64,000 nucleotides of DNA from Woeseiaceae bacterium (GTDB lineage: Bacteria > Pseudomonadota > Gammaproteobacteria > Steroidobacterales > Woeseiaceae), in NCBI GenBank assembly GCA_028277185.1, contig JANQGQ010000016.1:62001-126000 (forward strand). The letters are read 5' to 3'. A model generated the notes under the pieces. That model ran no database searches. It worked only from the letters and a program-made list of their open reading frames with translations, and was not told the origin of the DNA. Below, one piece after another: positions 33,301-41,459 of the stretch (positions within the stretch are counted from its first letter, which is position 1; each line of letters opens with the position of its first letter). The translations under genes and the position numbers were made by a program.

Positions 33301-33824
33301 GTGCCGCTTGCGCGGTTCATCCGGGCGATGCCGGCGCCGTTCGTGGCCAGCCAGAGGTCGCCGTTTGCATCTTCTGCGATGTCGAATATGAAGTCGCTGC
33401 CGAGCGCCTCGGGATTGCCGCGTTCGCGCCGGTAGTGCCGGAACTCGTAGCCGTCGAATCGGTTGAGACCGTTCTCGGTTCCGATCCAGAGCAGGCCTTC
33501 CCGGTCCTGGTGAATGGCCAGCACGTTGCTTTGCGACAGCCCCTCGTCCAGCCAGAGGCGGTCGAAGCGCATCGGCGGTCCCTCTTCCGCGATGACGACG
33601 CCGGCCGACAGAAAGAGGAACAGGATTGCCGCCAGCTTCAGCAGATTTGCTGTCGTCGGGACTGTCCGCGGCAAGGCACGGCCGGTCTCCGTTCGCGTTC
33701 GATGGGCCGCTCGTCGCAAGGCGGTTTCTCCCCCGGAAAAGTGGGAAGTATTAGGCGCCAATGCTGCGTTTGGCGGAAGTGACCGCCTTGGGAACGCCGC
33801 GCGGGAAAGTGTGAACGGCGTCAC
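30369..33824 (-). CDS. Propeller-type sensor diguanylate cyclase (Reg_prop / Y_Y_Y / TM / GGDEF)
   Basis: Up to 1151 residues. A signal-anchor (LLKLAAILFLFLSAGVV) precedes two seven-bladed-type propellers made of about a dozen two-component-regulator repeats (LWIGTENGLNRFDG, VWVGTFGGGISRLEP and similar), a Y_Y_Y domain (YMYKLEGFDKEWIDLGSRRR), one TM helix (YLGYLAMFAQLVALCWYG), a coiled coil and a GGDEF domain. The cyclase motif GGDEF is intact in VVRWGGDEFVVIA, and RRSD five residues upstream is the inhibitory RxxD site. The N-terminal start is unclear: GTG 33824 adds about 60 residues before the signal; a TTG near 33670 is an alternative. It is coupled to the protease gene. Confidence 0.88.
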   Translation of the reverse strand: MTPFTLSRAAFPRRSLPPNAALAPNTSHFSGGETALRRAAHRTRTETGRALPRTVPTTANLLKLAAILFLFLSAGVVIAEEGPPMRFDRLWLDEGLSQSNVLAIHQDREGLLWIGTENGLNRFDGYEFRHYRRERGNPEALGSDFIFDIAEDANGDLWLATNGAGIARMNRASGTFTTYRHDPANPSGIGSSIVRRVYVDTDGSVYAGTRGAGLRRLNPATGEFRAYELPGTDDDNDKQRNNVFAIMRDAAGEMWVGGDFGLARLDTESGEAVLTGRFEHSVRAIFDDNAGGLWVGTYGGGLIRLDRESDTTERFVHDPARESSISGDRVSSIFEDGAGRLWVGTTNGLNLLDRKRGSFTRYANVATDVTSLAGNDVTAIYEDRGGILWVGTKMHGLNKWNSRSWAYGLERAEKLSVSGERAPSVMAFTEGLDGTLYVGTFGEGLNAVNRTTGEVVHYRHDRNAPDSIGDDRVMSLMRDSAGRIWVGTMTAGIDLLDPVEGSIKRMRYDADDPGSLSANGVMTMYEDRAGRVWVGTFGGGISRLEPATGSFTRFANDPADPFSLGGNRVTSFAEDGAGRMWIGTDGAGLNLYDPETERFHRFRHDPEDPQALADDTVYSLAIDAAGRVWIGTRGGGLDRVVGDPANPEAIRFENRSQKDGLANDVVYGIRVASDGELWLSTNYGLSRYDPEKDGFRNLHRRDGLQSEEFNFGAHYRNDSGELFFGGTHGYNAFDPAAITVNTTPPAIVMTDVDGGGDGAKYDIPLSEDGSIEMAYTQDTVSFEFAALDFAAPEANRYMYKLEGFDKEWIDLGSRRRITYTDLDDGNYLLRVRAANSDGVWNDTGIAVPVRVTPALWDTWWAYLGYLAMFAQLVALCWYGHKTRIRREEEYSSRLEKAVAERTDKLRESNEQLTRLNKALQESSLSDPLTGLRNRRFVFEEISRDFDVIRRKNSDDHAGVDRTAHADLVFMMIDLDNFKPINDTYGHAAGDQMLIEVRDVLLGTCRRSDYVVRWGGDEFVVIAKQTDPGECEALAERIRSRIAQHNFVLPEGQIVRTTCSIGFSAYPLFRASADESSLDQIIGVADALMYEAKKQRNAWAGMFAPNEASTSFAVADSSVDPTSVLFRARRAGMLSVHRPDEDESRFAKTEAG

Positions 33825-33856
33825 ATAAGCTTGCCGTTAAATCCGGAGCAAGCCTT

Positions 33857-35746
33857 TCAGGACAAGGCCTGGAGCAATCCCGTGATTTTGTCGCTGCCGG
33901 CCGGCCGGGATACGAGGAACCCCTGGTAGGCGTTGCAACCAAGCTGCCTGAGCGTCGCGAGCTGATCCTCGCTCTCGACGCCCTCGGCGACGACGTAGAG
34001 GCCGAGACTCTGGCCCAAAGCAATCATCGCGGAGGCAATGGCCGCCTCCTTTCCGTCGCCCGTGACGCCCGAGATATAGCTGCGGTCGATCTTGAGCACG
34101 TCCACCGGCAGCTCCTTGAGGTACGCGATGGCCGCCGCACCGGTACCGAAGTCGTCGATGGCAAGGCGGACGCCCAACGCTTTGAGCTCGTGCAGCTGCC
34201 CGAGGATATCGGTATCGCCGCCCAGTACACCGCGTTCGCTCAGCTCGAGTTCCAGCGAATCGGGGCTGAGCCCCGAGCTTCTCAGCGTATCCCTGACCTG
34301 TTTGACGAAGTCGCCGCTCGTCAGCTGGACGCGCGAAACGTTGACGCTGACTCGGGGCAGATCGATACCGCTCTGTCGCCACACCGCAAGCTGTCGGCAG
34401 GCTTCCGTGAGCACGAACTTACCCATGCGCACCATGACGCCCGACTCTTCTGCTATCGGTACGAACAACTCCGGCGAAACGTAAGAACCGTCGGCCTGCG
34501 GCCAGCGCAGCAGCGCCTCGGTAGCGATGACCTTCCCGTTGCTGACGCGACTGATCGGCTGGTAAGCAAGCTTCAGCGCGCCGTTGTCCAGCGCTTCGTG
34601 CAGCATGTGCTCGATGCGTAGCTTGCGTGCGGCCGCGGCATCGGTCTCGGTACAATAGTACTTGAAGCCGCCGCCCCGGCTTTGCGCGTCGCGCATGGCA
34701 TTGTCGGCGCGCTGCAGGAGACTGTCGACGTCTTCCGCATCGCCGGGATACTCCGCGATGCCGATGCAGGCGGACAGGTACACGGTCTGACCGGCAACGA
34801 GGAAAGGCTGCGACAGCTCCTCGAGCAGCCTCTGCTGCAGCGCCTGCAGCTCTGCCGGGTCGCCGGAGTAGCTGAACATGACCGCGAACCGCGTCGTATC
34901 GAGCGATGCCGCGGCCGCAGCCTTGAGTCCGGGTAAGTCCGTGTCTATCCGGTCGGCTTCGTGCAGGCAGCGGCTCAGCGTATCGCCCACTTGCGCCATG
35001 ACGAGATCGGCGTACTCGTGACCCATGGCCTCGACGACGAGGCGGAAGCGGTTGAAGCCGACCACGAGAACGGCAAGCCTGTTGCCGTCGCGATCGACCG
35101 CGGTCATGCCGCGGGCAAGGATGTCGATGAACTTGCTCTTGTTGGGCAAGCCGGTGACCGGTTCGAAGGTTTCGCGACTGCGGAGACGGCGGCGCGCCGT
35201 ATCGGCCAGATCGAGCGCCTTGGCGCGCGCGTCCTCGCTTTCGCGCAGCTGGCGCTCTGCAGCGCACAGATCGGCTGCCGCCTTCGCCCGGCGCGCCAGA
35301 ATCCGCCATTCCCAGGGCTTCCTCGCAACATCGTACGGCTCCGCTTCCGCGGCCGCCTGATACTCGCGGGTCGTCGAGGCAAGCACGATGATGCGCGCTC
35401 CGATGTCCGCGGCATCGAGCAGGCGTCGGTACAGAGGCTGTCCGCCGGCATCCGTGATGGCGGCTTCCACGAATATGACGTCCGGCCGATCGTCGCGGGC
35501 CATGAGCAGAGCGTGTTGATAATCCGCCGGTTCGCCGAGGGCGAAATCCGCTTCGCGCAGCCAGCGCGGCGCCCACTTGCGCGACGCACCGTCACGGCAC
35601 ACGAGCATCGCCCGCGGTTGGCCGTCGGGCTCGATACTGGCCGGCTTCGTGTCGGCTTTGGGCAGCCGCAGACGCCGCAGGGTCTGCGTCAGCTCGATCT
35701 CGGGGTGCTCCGGCGGCCTGCGGCTGTAGTCACGGGAATCAGGCAC
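33857..35746 (-). CDS. GGDEF-EAL protein with receiver-like N-terminus; degenerate GGDEF, intact EAL
   Basis: A 629-residue protein. Residues about 45-160 look like a divergent receiver or response-regulator fold (DRPDVIFVEAAITD, ARIIVLAST, VARKPWEW). The GGDEF domain (TGLPNKSKF...) has RFAVMFSYSG where GGDEF should be, so cyclase activity is unlikely. The EAL domain keeps its catalytic residues: TEALLRW, SVNVSRVQL, LELELSERG, AIDDFGTG, LKIDRSYI and AEGVESEDQ, so c-di-GMP phosphodiesterase activity is expected. GTG 35746 overlaps the preceding stop by 8 bases; an ATG at 35800 lies deeper inside the upstream gene. 32 bases before the sensor gene. Confidence 0.85.
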   Translation of the reverse strand: MPDSRDYSRRPPEHPEIELTQTLRRLRLPKADTKPASIEPDGQPRAMLVCRDGASRKWAPRWLREADFALGEPADYQHALLMARDDRPDVIFVEAAITDAGGQPLYRRLLDAADIGARIIVLASTTREYQAAAEAEPYDVARKPWEWRILARRAKAAADLCAAERQLRESEDARAKALDLADTARRRLRSRETFEPVTGLPNKSKFIDILARGMTAVDRDGNRLAVLVVGFNRFRLVVEAMGHEYADLVMAQVGDTLSRCLHEADRIDTDLPGLKAAAAASLDTTRFAVMFSYSGDPAELQALQQRLLEELSQPFLVAGQTVYLSACIGIAEYPGDAEDVDSLLQRADNAMRDAQSRGGGFKYYCTETDAAAARKLRIEHMLHEALDNGALKLAYQPISRVSNGKVIATEALLRWPQADGSYVSPELFVPIAEESGVMVRMGKFVLTEACRQLAVWRQSGIDLPRVSVNVSRVQLTSGDFVKQVRDTLRSSGLSPDSLELELSERGVLGGDTDILGQLHELKALGVRLAIDDFGTGAAAIAYLKELPVDVLKIDRSYISGVTGDGKEAAIASAMIALGQSLGLYVVAEGVESEDQLATLRQLGCNAYQGFLVSRPAGSDKITGLLQALS

Positions 35747-37484
35747 CGCGCAGTATCCTGTTGCGCTTCGTCGCGTCGCCCGCTTCGAGGTACCCGGCAA
35801 GCTCCGCTTCGGACATCGGCGGGTAGTAGTGATATCCCTGCAGATAATCGCAGCCGAGATCGGCGAGCAGGCGGGCCTGTTCCTCCGTCTCTACGCCTTC
35901 CGCGACGACATCCAGTCCGAGCGCGTGCGCCAGAGCGATTGCGGCGTCGCAGGCGGCGTTGTCCCGGCCGTTCGTCTCGAGATTGGCCACGAGTGCATTG
36001 TCGATCTTGATGCAGTCGACCGGACTGTGTGCCAGATGCGCCAGCGAGCAGGAGCCGATGCCGTAGTCGTCGACGACGATGCTGACGCCGATCTTCTTGA
36101 GCGCCCGGCAAGTCGCGTAGTTCTTCATCGCATCGCGGAACAGAATGTGCTCGTTGATCTCGACCGCGAGGTCCGTCGGCTGCATTCCGACGCGCACGAG
36201 CGTGCCGGAGATGGTTTCGACGAGGTCGGGCCGGGAGAACTCCTGCGAGGAGACATTCACGGACAGCTTCATCCGGGCGAAGCCCTGATCTTTCCAGGCC
36301 ATCACCTGCTCGCAGCTATGCTTCAGGACCCAGCGCCCGATTGCCGCGATCAGACTCGTACGCTCGGCGATCGACACGATCTTGCGCGTCGAGCGCGCAC
36401 CCAGTACCGAATCCGGCCAGCGCAGCAGCGCTTCGACCGAGCGGATTGCCCCCGAACCGGCCGCCACGATCGGCTGATAGTTAACCGTGAATTCCTGCGT
36501 ATCGAGCGCCGCGCGCAGCTCGAGCTCGAGATCCTGCCGCTGCAGCGTGCGCAGCCGCACGGTGCCCGTATGAAACTTGATATCGGTGTCGTTGCTGCAG
36601 CTGGCGTCTTCCATCGCGGCGACCGCGTTTTCGAGCAGAACCGCCGGATCGCTGCCGTCCTGCGGAAACAGGGCGATGCCCGCGAAACCCGTGAGCTTCA
36701 CGGTCCGGTTGCGGATCTCTACCGGCTTGCATACGGCATCCAGCACCCGCCGGGAAACGGCCTCCGCGTCGACGCCGCTCTCGATGCTCGGCAGCACGAT
36801 ACCGAACTCGCGGTAGTCCGTACGCGCGATTACCGTCCGCCGCTCGACGTCCGATTTGTCTTCGGCGTTCGCACCGCGGAGTTCCTCTCTCAGCCGCGCG
36901 GCGATCTCGGCCAGCACTTCGTCCTGCTGTGCGGCTCCGTAAGACGTGCGGGATTCATCCGCCTGCGAGACGTTGAGAACGACGACCGCTATGCGCCCCT
37001 CGCGCAGGCGCTGAAGCTCCGTCAAGTCCTTGAGCTCGTTCAGGAACAGCTCGCGATTGGGCAGCGACGTCGCCTCGTCGATGTACGCGAGACGATGCAT
37101 CCGGTGCAGCTCGTCGTGACGATCGTCCAGATCGCGAACGATCAGAATGACGCTGTCCGGACCGTTGGCAACGTAGGTCAGCTCGGCGGCAAAGCCGGTC
37201 GCGGCGTCCCGTTTCTCCTCGCTGCGGAAACTGCGCTCGCGAAGGACGCGGCGAACGTTGTTGACCATGTGCTGGCGGAGCTTGCCCGGCCAGAGATCGT
37301 CGAGGCACAGCCTGCCCCGGGCTTCGAGAAGCTCCGCGGCGCCGCGTCCGAGCGCCGATGGCGAGTCGCCGCGCAGCATCGACTTGACGCTCCCGTCCCG
37401 CGACACGACCAGCGCGATATCCCCCGACAGTCGGGCGGCATCGTCGGGCATCTTTCGATCCGGGATCTCGGTCTCTTCGGTCAT
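35739..37484 (-). CDS. GGDEF-EAL protein with PAS-like N-terminus
   Basis: A 581-residue cytoplasmic protein, first gene of the leftward c-di-GMP operon. Residues 1-125 resemble a PAS sensor (GDIALVVSRDGSVKSMLRGD, DSVILIVRDLDDR). The GGDEF domain (DEATSLPNRELFLNEL) carries YREFGIVLPS in place of GGDEF and is probably inactive. The EAL domain retains VEALLRW, SVNVSSQEF, AVEINEHILF, VVDDYGIGS, IKIDNALV and AEGVETEEQ, consistent with phosphodiesterase activity. It overlaps the next gene by 8 bases. Signals sensed by the PAS-like part are unknown. Confidence 0.86.
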   Translation of the reverse strand: MTEETEIPDRKMPDDAARLSGDIALVVSRDGSVKSMLRGDSPSALGRGAAELLEARGRLCLDDLWPGKLRQHMVNNVRRVLRERSFRSEEKRDAATGFAAELTYVANGPDSVILIVRDLDDRHDELHRMHRLAYIDEATSLPNRELFLNELKDLTELQRLREGRIAVVVLNVSQADESRTSYGAAQQDEVLAEIAARLREELRGANAEDKSDVERRTVIARTDYREFGIVLPSIESGVDAEAVSRRVLDAVCKPVEIRNRTVKLTGFAGIALFPQDGSDPAVLLENAVAAMEDASCSNDTDIKFHTGTVRLRTLQRQDLELELRAALDTQEFTVNYQPIVAAGSGAIRSVEALLRWPDSVLGARSTRKIVSIAERTSLIAAIGRWVLKHSCEQVMAWKDQGFARMKLSVNVSSQEFSRPDLVETISGTLVRVGMQPTDLAVEINEHILFRDAMKNYATCRALKKIGVSIVVDDYGIGSCSLAHLAHSPVDCIKIDNALVANLETNGRDNAACDAAIALAHALGLDVVAEGVETEEQARLLADLGCDYLQGYHYYPPMSEAELAGYLEAGDATKRNRILRGA

Positions 37485-37638
37485 GCGGGCCAGGCCATAC
37501 GGATTGCGACTCCGTTGCGGCCGCCGGGCGCCCGCAACCCCAAGAGCTTTAGGATTATTGGAGTCGTATCAAGCCCTTGTCACATGCAAAGCGCTGGAAT
37601 GAGACAAGGATCAAGTTTTCGATGGCGATAGCGGGCGC

Positions 37639-38283
37639 CTACCCGGATTTTGACGGTGCCTCCCGGCGCTCGATCGCCGCGGCCAGCTCTTCTTCCCGGA
37701 GCACGTGCGGCTTCACGCGAAGCCGGCCGGACCCGGCGTCGAAGAACGGCGAGCGCTTGCCGTCGCCGCGAAAGCGCCAGCGGAGCATCTTGCGCATGAA
37801 TCTCAGCAGCAGCCACAGCGGGGCTTTGTCGTACACCCGAAACTCGTCCGGGCGGCCGTTCGCGTAGGTCCCGTACACGCCGCACAGCACCGGACCCGTG
37901 GCAGCCTCGACGTCCCCGCCGCCGTCGACGGTCTGTGTCGATGTGCGAATCAGACCGAAAAACGGCACGGTCGGCGTAGCGAGGGTATTGCCCAGGGGCG
38001 TGGAGCAGCAGCGAGTGTACCAGCGGATGAGCCCGCCGGGCCGTAGCCGCAGGCAAGCCAGTTGCTCATGACCGCGGATCGGCTCGAATTTCGCGGGCGA
38101 GATCTGGAAGATGTGCGTGCCGCCGTGCTCGTCGAGCACCTCGTCGGCCGTACCCAGATGGTGCTGAAAGAGCTGGCAGTCGTCACAGTAGCAGACCACG
38201 TGATTGCCGCTGTTCGCAGCGATATCGTGAGCGGTGGCTCTGAACCGACCGCAGGAACACGTGACGGTGACTGGGGTTTTCAC
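37639..38283 (-). CDS. DUF6151 / GFA-like zinc protein
   Basis: A 214-residue cytoplasmic protein with the Cys pattern of the glutathione-dependent formaldehyde-activating fold: CSCGRFRA near residue 9, CYCDDCQLFQHHLG near residue 31, and YTRCCSTPLGNT near residue 90, which would bind one or two zinc ions. The C-terminal half (FMRKMLRWRFRGDGKRSPFFD) matches DUF6151-type proteins. No function is established. It is a lone leftward gene between two divergent transcription units. Confidence 0.78.
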   Translation of the reverse strand: MKTPVTVTCSCGRFRATAHDIAANSGNHVVCYCDDCQLFQHHLGTADEVLDEHGGTHIFQISPAKFEPIRGHEQLACLRLRPGGLIRWYTRCCSTPLGNTLATPTVPFFGLIRTSTQTVDGGGDVEAATGPVLCGVYGTYANGRPDEFRVYDKAPLWLLLRFMRKMLRWRFRGDGKRSPFFDAGSGRLRVKPHVLREEELAAAIERREAPSKSG

Positions 38284-38487
38284 GAAACGCTCCCGGGAGC
38301 GGCTGGCTCGTCAGTATACGCGAGCAGACAACCGCCCGGGACCGCCACTCGCGGGCGCCGTTCCCGATGTCCCGCACGGACACCGGCGTGAGCAGACCCG
38401 ATGGAGGCGCGACGATTCAGGGAATACCCGCAACCACGCTACACTAATCGCGCAAAGACGGTCGTTTGGGCAATCGACGGGTTAGGC

Positions 38488-41067
38488 ATGGGTACGACGC
38501 GGCTTTATGAACGCTGGGAAGAACTCGACAAACTCTTCGAGCAGGCCGTTGCCCTGCCGGCGGAGGAAGTCGACGCGTTCTGCCGCTCGGCATGCGGCGA
38601 CGACGCTGAACTCTATGAGCTACTTCTCGATCTGGTCGCGTCGGCCGAAGCTTCCGACGAAACGGTAAAGCGCTCGATCTCGAAGCTTGCCCAGGACGTC
38701 GCCGACGACACGCCCCTGACTGGCGAGGACATCGGGCCCTACCGGCTCGAAGAGCTGCTCGGCCGCGGCGGGATGGGCGACGTCTACCTTGCTTCACGCG
38801 CGGACGGCGCCTTCGACAAGAAAGTCGCGATCAAAGTCGTGCGGAGCGGCGGCAGCAGCGACCGGCTCGCGCAGCAGTTCCGCCGCGAACGCCAGCTGCT
38901 GGCGGATCTGAACCATCCCTTCATTCCTGCCTTGATCGATGCCGGCCAGCTCGACGACGGGCGCATGTACTTCATCGGCGAATACATCGACGGCGTACCG
39001 ATCAGCGAGTATTGCGACGATCCCGCGGTATCTCTGACCGACAAGCTGACGCTGCTCGCGAAAGTCGGCGAAGCCTTGCAGCACGCGCACAACAATCTCG
39101 TGCTGCACCTCGACATCAAGCCCGACAACGTACTCGTGGAAGCCGACGGGACGCCACGGCTGCTCGACTTCGGCATTGCGAGGCTGTTCGACGAGGAGCT
39201 GGAAGGCTACCGCGCGTTTACACCCGGGTACGCCAGTCCGGAGCAGATACGCGGCGAGCGGGTGACGCCGGCCAGTGACGTGTTTTCCCTCGGCGCGCTG
39301 GCGTTTCGTGTCCTGACCGGGAGCAGGCCCTTCGAGTCGCCCCGATTTGCACCCTCCGCCACCGTGCTGGCCGAGCGGGACCGCCCCGAGACCCGGGTCG
39401 CGCAGATCGCCATGCTCGATCGTCTGGACGAAGACCTCAAGGCCATCGTCAGCGAGGCAATGCGCGAGGATCCGGCGGAGCGCTATCCAAGCGTCGAGTC
39501 TTTTCTGCGCGATCTGAAGCACTATCGCATCGATCTGCCGGTAACCGCCCGGCGGGGATCGTACGGCTACCGCCTCGGCAAATACCTGAAGAGACAACGC
39601 GTCGCTATCGGCGTCGTCGTTCTGATCGTATCCGGCCTCGCGGGTTTCCTGCTCAGAGAGGCGGAACTGCGGCAACAGGCTCAAGAGGCGTCCGCCGAAG
39701 CGGCTCGTGAAGCAGAGGCGTCCCGCCAGATCGCCGATTTCATGGTCGACCTGTTCGAGGTATCCGACCCCGGCGAAGCACGCGGCAACAGCGTGACGGC
39801 CAGAGAGCTGCTCGACGGCGGCGCGGGCCGAATCATGGAGAAGCTCCAGGAGCAGCCGCTGATCCAGTCACGCCTGATGCGGGTAATGGGCGACGTTTAC
39901 AGCCAACTCGGTCTGCACGGAGACGCCGCTACGTTACTGGAGAATGCGCTCACGATCCGGGACGAGGCGGTACCCGACGGGGATGCCGAAACCGGCCTAC
40001 TGCTGACGCGTCTCGGCATTCTCTACATGCGGCAGACGCGTCTCGACGACGCCGAACAGGCGCTTTACAGGAGCCTCGAGCTGAACGAGGGGCGCTTCGG
40101 TGCATTTCATCCCTCGGTCGGCGACAGCTTGACGTTCATCGGCGTTTTGCAAACGCTGCGTGGCGACTACGCGGCCGCCGAAACGAGTCTGCTACGGGCG
40201 CTGGGCATACTCGAGGAGCATCACGGCCCGAATGAGCTGGAGCTTGCCGAGCCGCTGGCAAACCTCGCGACCGTCTACTATCGAAGCGGCCGTCTCGACG
40301 AGGGCATCGACCTGCAGGAACGAACCCTGGCGATCAGGCGTACGCTTCAGGGCACCGACCATCCCGCGGTGGCGATCGCCCTCGACAACCTCGGCAACAT
40401 GCACCAGGCCGCGGGCGAGAACCGGCGGGCTATCGAGCTACTGGAGGAGGCACTGGCGATCCGCGAAAAGGTATTGAGTCCCGAGCACCCCCTGGTCGCC
40501 AGCAATCTCGACAACCTCAGCAATGCCTATTTCGCTCTGGGCGACTTTGCGCGCACGGAGACGCTGAAGCTCGAGGCACTCAGAATCCGCGAGAAGGTGC
40601 TCGGACCGTCGCACCGCCACGTAGCGACGAGCCTCGGCAACCTGGGCAACCTGTACATGGAACGGGGAGAACTCGACAAGGCCGAGGGCTACCTTCGGCG
40701 CTCGAAAGAGCTCAGGGCAGAGTTGTACGAGCCCGACCACCCGCGCGTCGCGATCGCCGCCGTGAATCTTGGCAGCCTGTATCTCAAGCGGGACGATATC
40801 GACCGAGCCGCACAAGAGACGCTCGAAGCCATCGACATCCTCAAAGGCAAACTACCGGAGGACCACCTGTACCGCCTGTACTCGGACTGGCAGCTGGCAA
40901 ACATCCGCGATCGCCAGGGCCGGATCGACGAGGCCCGCCGGCTTTTCGAGCGCGTTCATCCTCTCTGGCAGGCACGACCGGCCGAAGACCGCGATCGCTC
41001 GCAGATGCTTCAGGACTACGCAGCGTTCGTAGCGGAACACGGCGAGACGGCCGGCGAGACGGATTGA
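38488..41067 (+). CDS. Membrane Ser/Thr protein kinase with TPR extracytoplasmic domain
   Basis: An 859-residue protein. The kinase domain (about residues 90-355) has a glycine loop LLGRGGMGDVYLA, Lys116 in VAIKVV, catalytic Asp209 in LHLDIKPDN, DFG in LLDFGIARLF and a PGYASPEQIRGE activation-end motif. One TM helix follows at about 372-390 (VAIGVVVLIVSGLAGFLL), then roughly ten TPR units of the kinesin-light-chain type (HPLVASNLDNLSNAYFALGD). The ATG at 38488 is preferred over an upstream frame lacking conserved sequence. With the convergent small acidic gene and the ECF sigma gene it forms a kinase-sigma module; the kinase may phosphorylate the sigma factor. Confidence 0.9.
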   Translation: MGTTRLYERWEELDKLFEQAVALPAEEVDAFCRSACGDDAELYELLLDLVASAEASDETVKRSISKLAQDVADDTPLTGEDIGPYRLEELLGRGGMGDVYLASRADGAFDKKVAIKVVRSGGSSDRLAQQFRRERQLLADLNHPFIPALIDAGQLDDGRMYFIGEYIDGVPISEYCDDPAVSLTDKLTLLAKVGEALQHAHNNLVLHLDIKPDNVLVEADGTPRLLDFGIARLFDEELEGYRAFTPGYASPEQIRGERVTPASDVFSLGALAFRVLTGSRPFESPRFAPSATVLAERDRPETRVAQIAMLDRLDEDLKAIVSEAMREDPAERYPSVESFLRDLKHYRIDLPVTARRGSYGYRLGKYLKRQRVAIGVVVLIVSGLAGFLLREAELRQQAQEASAEAAREAEASRQIADFMVDLFEVSDPGEARGNSVTARELLDGGAGRIMEKLQEQPLIQSRLMRVMGDVYSQLGLHGDAATLLENALTIRDEAVPDGDAETGLLLTRLGILYMRQTRLDDAEQALYRSLELNEGRFGAFHPSVGDSLTFIGVLQTLRGDYAAAETSLLRALGILEEHHGPNELELAEPLANLATVYYRSGRLDEGIDLQERTLAIRRTLQGTDHPAVAIALDNLGNMHQAAGENRRAIELLEEALAIREKVLSPEHPLVASNLDNLSNAYFALGDFARTETLKLEALRIREKVLGPSHRHVATSLGNLGNLYMERGELDKAEGYLRRSKELRAELYEPDHPRVAIAAVNLGSLYLKRDDIDRAAQETLEAIDILKGKLPEDHLYRLYSDWQLANIRDRQGRIDEARRLFERVHPLWQARPAEDRDRSQMLQDYAAFVAEHGETAGETD

Positions 41068-41095
41068 GTTCCGCATCGGCTCGCAGCGAACGTAT

Positions 41096-41320
41096 TCAGG
41101 CGACGCGAATGCTCACGATGTTGCGGTTCGGGTCGGCGGCGTCTTCTTCGCCTTCCTTCTCCGCGTGCAGACTCTGAATGTAACGGCGGACGTCGTCGAC
41201 GGTGACGCTGTGATCCTCGTCAACCTCGATGACCTCGTCGCCGGTGAATTCGAGGGTTTCGAACTCCGGCTTTTTCTCTTCGAGGCCCGCCCGCGAGAGG
41301 TTGTAGTCGAAGTAGTCCAT
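41096..41320 (-). CDS. Small acidic protein of the kinase-ECF sigma module
   Basis: A 74-residue protein, unrecognised, very acidic (LEFTGDEVIEVDEDHSVTVDD). The leftward leader GGAAAGCCCCC-ATG provides a Shine-Dalgarno, and the frame is out of the usual GC-codon pattern of shadows. It lies between the sigma factor gene (same strand, upstream) and the kinase (convergent, stop 29 bases away). A 15-bp perfect palindrome sits in its promoter region. It may be an anti-sigma or kinase substrate, but nothing in the sequence proves it. Confidence 0.6.
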   Translation of the reverse strand: MDYFDYNLSRAGLEEKKPEFETLEFTGDEVIEVDEDHSVTVDDVRRYIQSLHAEKEGEEDAADPNRNIVSIRVA

Positions 41321-41364
41321 GGGGGCTTTCCTTCGGAAATCACGTTTCTTATCCCCTACTCCGT

Positions 41365-41379
41365 ATTTCCCCGGGAAAT
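41365..41379. promoter_or_regulatory. Perfect 15-bp palindrome upstream of the small acidic gene
   Basis: ATTTCCC-C-GGGAAAT lies 45-59 bases before the small acidic gene, in an AT-richer patch between it and the sigma gene. It is a candidate operator or part of a sigma-dependent promoter. Confidence 0.4.
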
Positions 41380-41459
41380 CCCCTCAACATAATTCGCATT
41401 TTGCAGACTGTCGCGCTGCACCCTTAAAAATCAACTATTTAAGCGAGATCCTGTGGCGC

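Noticed and set aside
32013..33782. 589-codon open frame on the + strand
   Set aside because: It is antisense to the propeller repeats of the GGDEF sensor; repeated GC-rich codons keep the opposite frame open and the product matches no fold.
39100..39123. HLDIKPDN instead of HRDIKPDN as evidence for a pseudokinase
   Set aside because: The catalytic Asp, Lys and DFG are all present, and loss of the HRD arginine is, as far as I recall, common in kinases of this ECF-linked group.
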